From the NCBI GenBank assembly GCA_009602735.1, contig WELA01010671.1, positions 324,348 through 360,157 of the forward strand: a stretch of 35,810 nucleotides of DNA, read 5' to 3'. This stretch comes from Mesotaenium endlicherianum. Taxonomy: Eukaryota; Streptophyta; Zygnematophyceae; Zygnematales; Mesotaeniaceae. The position numbers were made by a program, and so were the translations under genes. The stretch's first letter is position 1. Every line of letters begins with the position of its first letter. This document shows positions 31,201 through 35,810 of the stretch, one piece after another. Below the pieces are notes generated by a model. It did not search any database and was not told the origin of the DNA. It saw only the letters and a program-made list of their open reading frames with translations.

Positions 31201-32374
31201 GTGGCAGATGAACCCCATCTCCTTAAGCAGATGCCTCTCTGTCCTCACCAAATCTGTCTTCAGCTCCGTATTCTCCTGTTCATGTCAAGGTCATGTCAAG
31301 TTCATGTCAAGTTCATGTTCGTGTTCATGTTCATGTTTGTATTTTATGTTCATGTTCATGTCAGTTCATGTTCATGCATGTTCATGCATACATCTCCCTT
31401 ACCTTCAATGTGGGTCACAGGAGCTGCTCTACTTCACGCTTCTGACTGCTGACCGTGTGCAGAAGTGCTGCCCTTCACCCGGTTCCATGGAATCATGCAG
31501 AAAGGCTGATCATATCAGTCCTTAGTAATGAAGGGAGTGTCTGCTTCACCTAATTACACCAGTCACGACAAGAAGATGTCTGACGAGCCTGAGCCCTAAC
31601 GTATATACCCGCCATATACAAGACAAGAGTAGCGAATGTGGTGCACCTTCGACAGCGGTTCAAGAAGCTCGAGGTTTGCAACCTCCCTCCTCTTCCACAT
31701 GCGATAGAACACGTTAACGACATCTCTGACCTTCCTCGGACTCTCCTCCAGCTTTGCACCCAACCAAACACAGCTTGCTGCCACACTCTGCAAAGACAGT
31801 TTTTTCTTAGGTTTGCCATGAACAGGAGTCCAGCACCAAGTCGAGAGGCACTAAATGCCTACTAGTCCTCTTTCAACTCTTATGATCATTAGTATACTTG
31901 GACATTTTGCAATTTGTTACCACTTTGTACTTGCTGGTAACCAGCTTAACCAACTTCACGTTAGCGGTCAGGTAAAGGACCCACCTTCACATTGAATCTT
32001 GCGAGTGATTTCTTGCAGTAGAATCGATGAAATAGAACTTGCCCTGTGGCCATGACGGCTTGTGGCCTGACACATATGGTGAAGACAGCTGTATCAGTAC
32101 ACTTAGTTTTAGAAACGAATCTCGCAGTACTGTTCATACAATGGCAAGAAAATCATTAATCTTATGACTGAGCAAAATATAATACGACGAGCCTTTGTCA
32201 TCATCGGAGGGAGAAAACATACAGTCGAAGCAGAATTCCAGCCTCCTGAATAAGCTCACAGCCATAGATTCGCAATATAGTTTCTGTAGCTTCATCTATA
32301 CCATCTTTTCGTGATGGAGAGTTTTCTAGCTCCTTGTCGCTTAGATAGAAGGTGTCGATTGCTGTATAAATCAT
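28299..32374 (-). CDS. CYCL1: Cyclin L (CYCL1-type) with RE/RS-rich C-terminal tail
   Basis: Seven exons on the minus strand: 32374-32223, 32066-31985, 31787-31647, 31275-31103, 30556-30292, 29968-29362 (acceptor could be 29971), 28399-28299 (stop TAG). Phases match throughout, giving about 506 residues. The start MIYTAIDTFYLSDKELENSP and the following GCELIQEAGILLRLPQAVMA are hallmark plant cyclin L sequence. The two cyclin folds follow (VAASCVWLGAKLEESPRKV; RTERHLLKEMGF; LRTTLCVRFKSEVVACGVIY; PPWWLVFDAEKEEIDEICR). Exon 6 holds a Pro/Ala linker, a long poly-Ala tract and an Arg-Glu/Arg-Asp repeat tail; exon 7 ends in a His/Arg/Ser-rich segment. Cyclin L pairs with CDK11-type kinases (CDKG in plants) in nuclear speckles and acts in transcription and splicing. 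If intron 6 is retained the protein ends six codons later (TGA at 29339), losing the last tail exon. Confidence 0.96.
30127..30140 (+). promoter_or_regulatory. Telo-box-like double TTTAGGG
   Basis: TTTAGGGTTTAGGG, two copies of the plant telomere unit, inside cyclin L intron 5. Teloboxes (AAACCCTA) bind TRB-type factors in plant genes, usually near transcription starts. The intronic location makes function uncertain. Confidence 0.35.
31279..31391 (+). repeat. (TTCATG)n hexamer tract abutting cyclin L exon 4
   Basis: Many copies of TTCATG and GTCATG variants. On the transcript the tract is (ACATGA)n running into GACATGAACAG, the acceptor of exon 4 (31275). No pyrimidine tract separates repeat and AG, so the 3' splice site is effectively made of repeat sequence. 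Confidence 0.85.
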
Positions 32375-33529
32375 CGCAAGCCTCTTGAACGAGCTGCCTA
32401 TGTACTTCCGCTTCCTAAGAAGGAAAGTACCAAAACTAACACGGCCAAATTAGAGAGAGACCACAACTTTCAGCATTATAGACATTTCGGAAACTTTTGC
32501 TGCAGACGTATGACATGCATGAGTAAATCAATATCATCACAGCGCTTTGCACGAGTGGTTCTTATACAAAGTGACGAATTGACTTCTGTAATTCTAAGTG
32601 CTTTTGAGTTGGTTACTCTTCTCCCAGACCATTGACATAGTCACTAAAAATCGTCGGGGCATTGTAAGGGCAACCGCCAATCCAGGAACCCGTGCAGTGA
32701 ACGGAACGGACGCTTCGTGTATGAAGCAAACCTGCTGTCGAAATGTAGGCCGTTTTATAGAAGCAAAACCTCCTGTCGAAATATAGGCCGTCAAGTCGAC
32801 GGTATTCCATTCCAGTTCGTTTATCCCCCTTTTTTAAAATAATAATCCCGGACCCCTCAGGCGACTTGTGTCGACGAGCCTTTTCATCTGTTTTCAACAA
32901 CGAAGTCCGTATGCTCCATCTTGATACACGAAGGTAAATCAACCACGATAAGCGTGTGTCCTATATTGAGATACATCAATGAGAATAATGGTGGTCCATA
33001 TTTTCAAAGGAAGCGCTCCTCGCGACGCTTTCGTGGGGGCAAAAAAAATTAGGCACGTAAGAAGATATAAGGGACATAAGAAGACTATTTTCTCTTTTGC
33101 TCTGCGTGTCAACCAAGAACAACAAACTTTAGCAGCACCATATGCCACATTATCATTACAAGATGTTGGTATGCAATTTCTTCTTTCAGCTGCAGAGTGC
33201 TCCTTCCCATCACGTAGACATGAAAAGTTCGTCGGCAACATTGCACAACATGGTTTTACAATAAACCATCACCCATGCAAACTGCACCGTCAAATTAACG
33301 TGATAAACTCCTATGTCAATATTCCTATTCAGATGATGCTCTCATCATGTTACCCAATCTCGTCCCCTTTTCATCCCCTCGAATGCAACATTATTACAGT
33401 TTAAAGACCCCTAAGGACCCCTCACAGCGTAGAGGGCACGACTTTAATTGCCCACTACACGTCCAACTCGGCACCTCCGTCAATGTAATCTCCCACACCT
33501 CATGCACTACGTGTCATTAATCGGAGGGG
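32375..33529. other. Cyclin L upstream region, 38-bp tandem duplication, no gene supported
   Basis: Holds the cyclin L promoter/leader and the 3' flank of the next minus-strand gene. A tandem duplication lies at about 32722-32791: GAAGCAAACCTGCTGTCG then GAAGCAAAACCTCCTGTCG, each followed by AAAT[GA]TAGGCCGT, period about 38. A 141-codon plus-strand frame at 32979-33404 has no recognisable domain and was not accepted. Confidence 0.45.
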
Positions 33530-34592
33530 TCATGGCGCACGACATAGCGCTTCCAACAACAACAGGCATCCCTGCGCTTCCCAGTCCTGCAGCCACTTCG
33601 GCCTGTCGTCTTTGCGGGCAAACATGCTCAGCTGGCCGAGCACCGGCATCTTCGACAGCACGGTGCAGCCGCACGCGCCTTCCAGAGTGGGCGAGAACAT
33701 GGCGCTGTACTTCGCCAGCAGCTTCCCCTCGTTGGGTTGCTTCGACAGGCCGTACTTTGCTGGATGCGCGGCACACAGACACACACACAGGCACACACAC
33801 AAATACACACATGCACACACATGCACAGGCACAGAGACACGCACATGCACATGCACATGCGTACACACACACACACACACCCACAGGCACGCATGCAAAC
33901 ACACGCGCACACACGCACATGCACAGGCATAAAGACACGCAAATGCACACGCACGTACGCAAGCTCGAGGACGTATGTCAGCAATTTACAGAATGTGAGC
34001 AACAGACCTCCTCCTCCTCCTCCTACACCGCCTCCATGGTGGGGAAACGCGGGCATTGCGAAACACTTGATAAATCAACGTCGGCACATCTAGTGGGCAG
34101 AAGTGACGTCGAACTTGCAACCAGAGGCCCCTAGGCCAAACAAAATTGGAAACGGAAGCAGCGCAGCATTTATCGTCAGCTTTAGTATTGTCATCATTGG
34201 CATCATCATCCTTATTACCATCACCACCACCATCATCATCACCCTCAAGACTCCTCCTTCTCCTCCACTCCATCATCATCATCATCATCGTGCTTCAATG
34301 CCCCCCACACATACTCATACACGACACTGGCAGCGCACACGCATCAGCGCACATGCATCAGCAGGAGCACATCAAGCACATGTTTGATGCATGTCGGCGG
34401 GAACTACTCGAGTGCGTCCCGTGATAGGGCGGAAGAAAGCAGGGAAGGAAGGGAAGGCAGGAGGGTAGGTAGGAAGGAGCCGGAAGAGGAAGGAAGGAAG
34501 GAAGGGGAGGAGACGGGTACCTTGGAGAGCCTCCAGCTGCCAGGGGATGACGTGTGTGTAGCGCACATCCACAAACACCAGCTGCTTCAGAG
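33530..34592 (-). CDS. Unrecognised conserved-looking protein, C-terminal two exons
   Basis: Two exons that splice in frame: 34581 (or 34592) to 34521, donor CCAAG|GTACCC, and 33759-33530, acceptor CATCCAG, stop TGA. The joined C-terminus is about 96 residues. It reads as structured protein: [19 protein letters not shown], then [19 protein letters not shown], a Cys pair in [12 protein letters not shown], then [20 protein letters not shown]. Codon use is strongly GC-biased at third positions like its neighbours. I do not recognise the family and assign no function. The upstream part, including the start codon, was not found; it should lie right of 34.6 kb, beyond a 200-base pyrimidine-rich intron end, and possibly past the window edge. 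Two nearby AGs (11 bases apart) leave the first exon edge uncertain. Confidence 0.6.
33770..33958 (+). repeat. CA-rich compound repeat before a splice acceptor
   Basis: CACA, CACG and CATG units for about 190 bases. On the minus-strand transcript this is GU-rich and ends about ten bases before the acceptor of the exon starting at 33759. Confidence 0.9.
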
Positions 34593-34599
34593 CTGCTCG

Positions 34600-34806
34600 G
34601 GCGGCAGCAGCAGCAGGACGAGAAGGAGGCAGAGGAGGAGGGGGAGCAGGAGGAGGAGGAAGGAGAGGACGAGGCGGAGAAGGGAGAGGAGGAGAAGGAG
34701 GTGGAAGAGCGAGAGGAGAAGGAGGAAGGGGAGGAGGGGGAGGAAGAGTAGGAAGAGGAGGAGCCGGAAGAGGAGGAGGGCGGAGGAGGAGGAGGAAGAG
34801 GAGAAT
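34600..34806 (+). repeat. Long (GGA)n-type polypurine tract
   Basis: About 200 bases almost wholly of G and A on the plus strand (GGAGGA, GAAGAG, GGAGAA variants). On the minus strand it is a very long pyrimidine tract directly before the acceptor of the exon at 34592/34581. Such homopurine tracts can adopt triplex structures. Confidence 0.85.
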
Positions 34807-35810
34807 GATTGGCACAAGGCTTGGGGCGGCATGCCCCACCCCCCACCCCCCCCACAATCCACATGGCGGCCTAGCGGCACAAGGCGAGCTTTGCTACCGT
34901 CAGGAGCGCATCCGCCGCCGAATTAAGGGAGGCCCTTCCAGTGCCAGCTGGCGCTGCGGTGCTACGGCACCGCGCCGAGCCAGAGCTACGAGGACGCGCA
35001 CGCAACTCCCCGCCGCAACAGCAAGACACTTCCCCCCTGAGAGCCGTCAAGTGAATGGAAATTCCGAAACCCAAAAATGTGAAAGCCAACACGCACGAAA
35101 GCCCAAAAGCCGGAAACCCCGCCCTTCCGGAGCCCGGACCGAAACGAGTGTCCTTCCGGCTGCGTGCCTGGCGAGCTGTGGAAAGCACGGCCTCCGGTGC
35201 GCCGAGGGTCCTCCAGAGCCAACAGGCGGCCCTCGGCCCTTTAACACAAAACCCCCAAAACCTGATAATGAAAAGCAGAAACCCCACAGTTTTCAGTCCT
35301 ACACTCGCAGCCAAACACCCGAACAAGGAACAAGGCCCCATAACCTAAACGGATGGTGACCTGGCATTCTTGCGGCTGCTTGCCCAGCCGGCTGTGACGA
35401 GCACACGGCCTCCGGTGCAAGTCCAGTCGCCCTCCCCCTCATGTCCCCCGCTCTCCTCCGTCCGGCACGTGCTCACCTGGCGGGGGAGCCGAGGATCAGT
35501 ATTCACCCTCCCCTACACCCTGCAGCCTGCCCTGCGCCCTACGCCCTCACTCCTGCAGCCTCAGCACCGAAACCCAGACCCCTGACTCCTGGCCCCTGAC
35601 CCCTGACCCCTGCAGCCTGTGAGCATCCAGGGGCCCCCCCTCGCTCTACCAAGCCCCTTCCCCTTTCCCTGAAGAAGGGCGTCCCCTGACTCCCTCACCG
35701 TCAAGGGAGTGAGGGTGCGCGACCCTACAGGTACATGAGCACATCAACTTTCTGCAATGCATGCTGCCCGCAAATGAGGAGGAAGCATGGGGGAGCATGG
35801 GGGGGTGGGG
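34807..35810. other. Right edge: no gene resolved, short repeats
   Basis: Frames up to about 180 codons exist but are GC-driven and show no domain. An imperfect direct repeat with core GCCTCCGGTGC occurs at about 35150-35203 and 35370-35422. CCCCTGA units are tandemly repeated at about 35578-35612. The 5' exons of the minus-strand gene at 33530 may be here, but I could not place them. Confidence 0.4.

Noticed and set aside
32979..33404. 141-codon plus-strand open frame
   Set aside because: Composition looks like random AT-moderate sequence, no recognisable motif, and it sits between two minus-strand genes.
34358..34926. Ser/Pro-rich or Arg/Glu-rich open frames of 160-180 codons
   Set aside because: Produced by the GGA/TCC tract; only the short VFVDVRY segment looks like protein.

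Overview
This is a plant-type nuclear genome window, most likely from a streptophyte (charophycean) alga or an early land plant. All recognisable genes are split by GT-AG introns. Three of them belong to families known from the green lineage: a plastid-type RelA/SpoT homologue (RSH2/3 layout), a VAL/HSI2 repressor (PHD-like + B3 + CW) and a plant-type cyclin L. Gene-rich blocks are GC-rich and full of microsatellites. The 3.1-9.0 kb spacer is more AT-rich and carries DNA-transposon remains. Splice sites below were placed by eye, requiring GT/AG ends, matching codon phase across each junction and family resemblance of the joined protein. I ran no alignment or database search, and the exact organism cannot be fixed.

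Layout, left to right. (1) Minus strand, 131-3059 and running off the left edge: N-terminal WD40 propeller of CTF4/WDHD1 (Arabidopsis EOL1), a replisome adaptor. (2) 3060-9055: divergent spacer with a nested pair of TIR elements (a 1,046-bp MULE-like element with long inverted repeats and a 9-bp target duplication, inside a 1.7-kb element with 19-bp TIRs and TAA duplications) and a 431-bp hAT-like MITE with an 8-bp duplication. (3) Plus strand, 9056-12921: six-exon (p)ppGpp synthetase/hydrolase. (4) 12922-15219: convergent spacer. (5) Minus strand, 15220-25709: VAL/HSI2-type gene of about 13 exons, interrupted by a 206-N assembly gap inside an intron. (6) 25710-26582: head-to-head upstream region with three RY motifs and a G-box. 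(7) Plus strand, 26583-27204: small three-exon gene for a 75-residue acidic protein, tentatively GON7-like (KEOPS). (8) Minus strand, 28299-32374: complete seven-exon cyclin L with an RE/RS-type tail. (9) Minus strand, 33530-about 34592: C-terminal two exons of an unrecognised, conserved-looking protein whose 5' part was not found.

The genes do not form an operon-like system. They are ordinary housekeeping and regulatory genes: replication (CTF4), plastid stringent response (RSH), Polycomb-linked repression (VAL), possibly tRNA modification (GON7-like) and transcription/splicing (cyclin L). The most interesting signals are the RY/G-box cluster in front of the RY-binding VAL gene, the unlisted microgene, the nested transposons, GU repeats lying against splice sites of minus-strand genes, and exon-edge look-alikes inside two introns.
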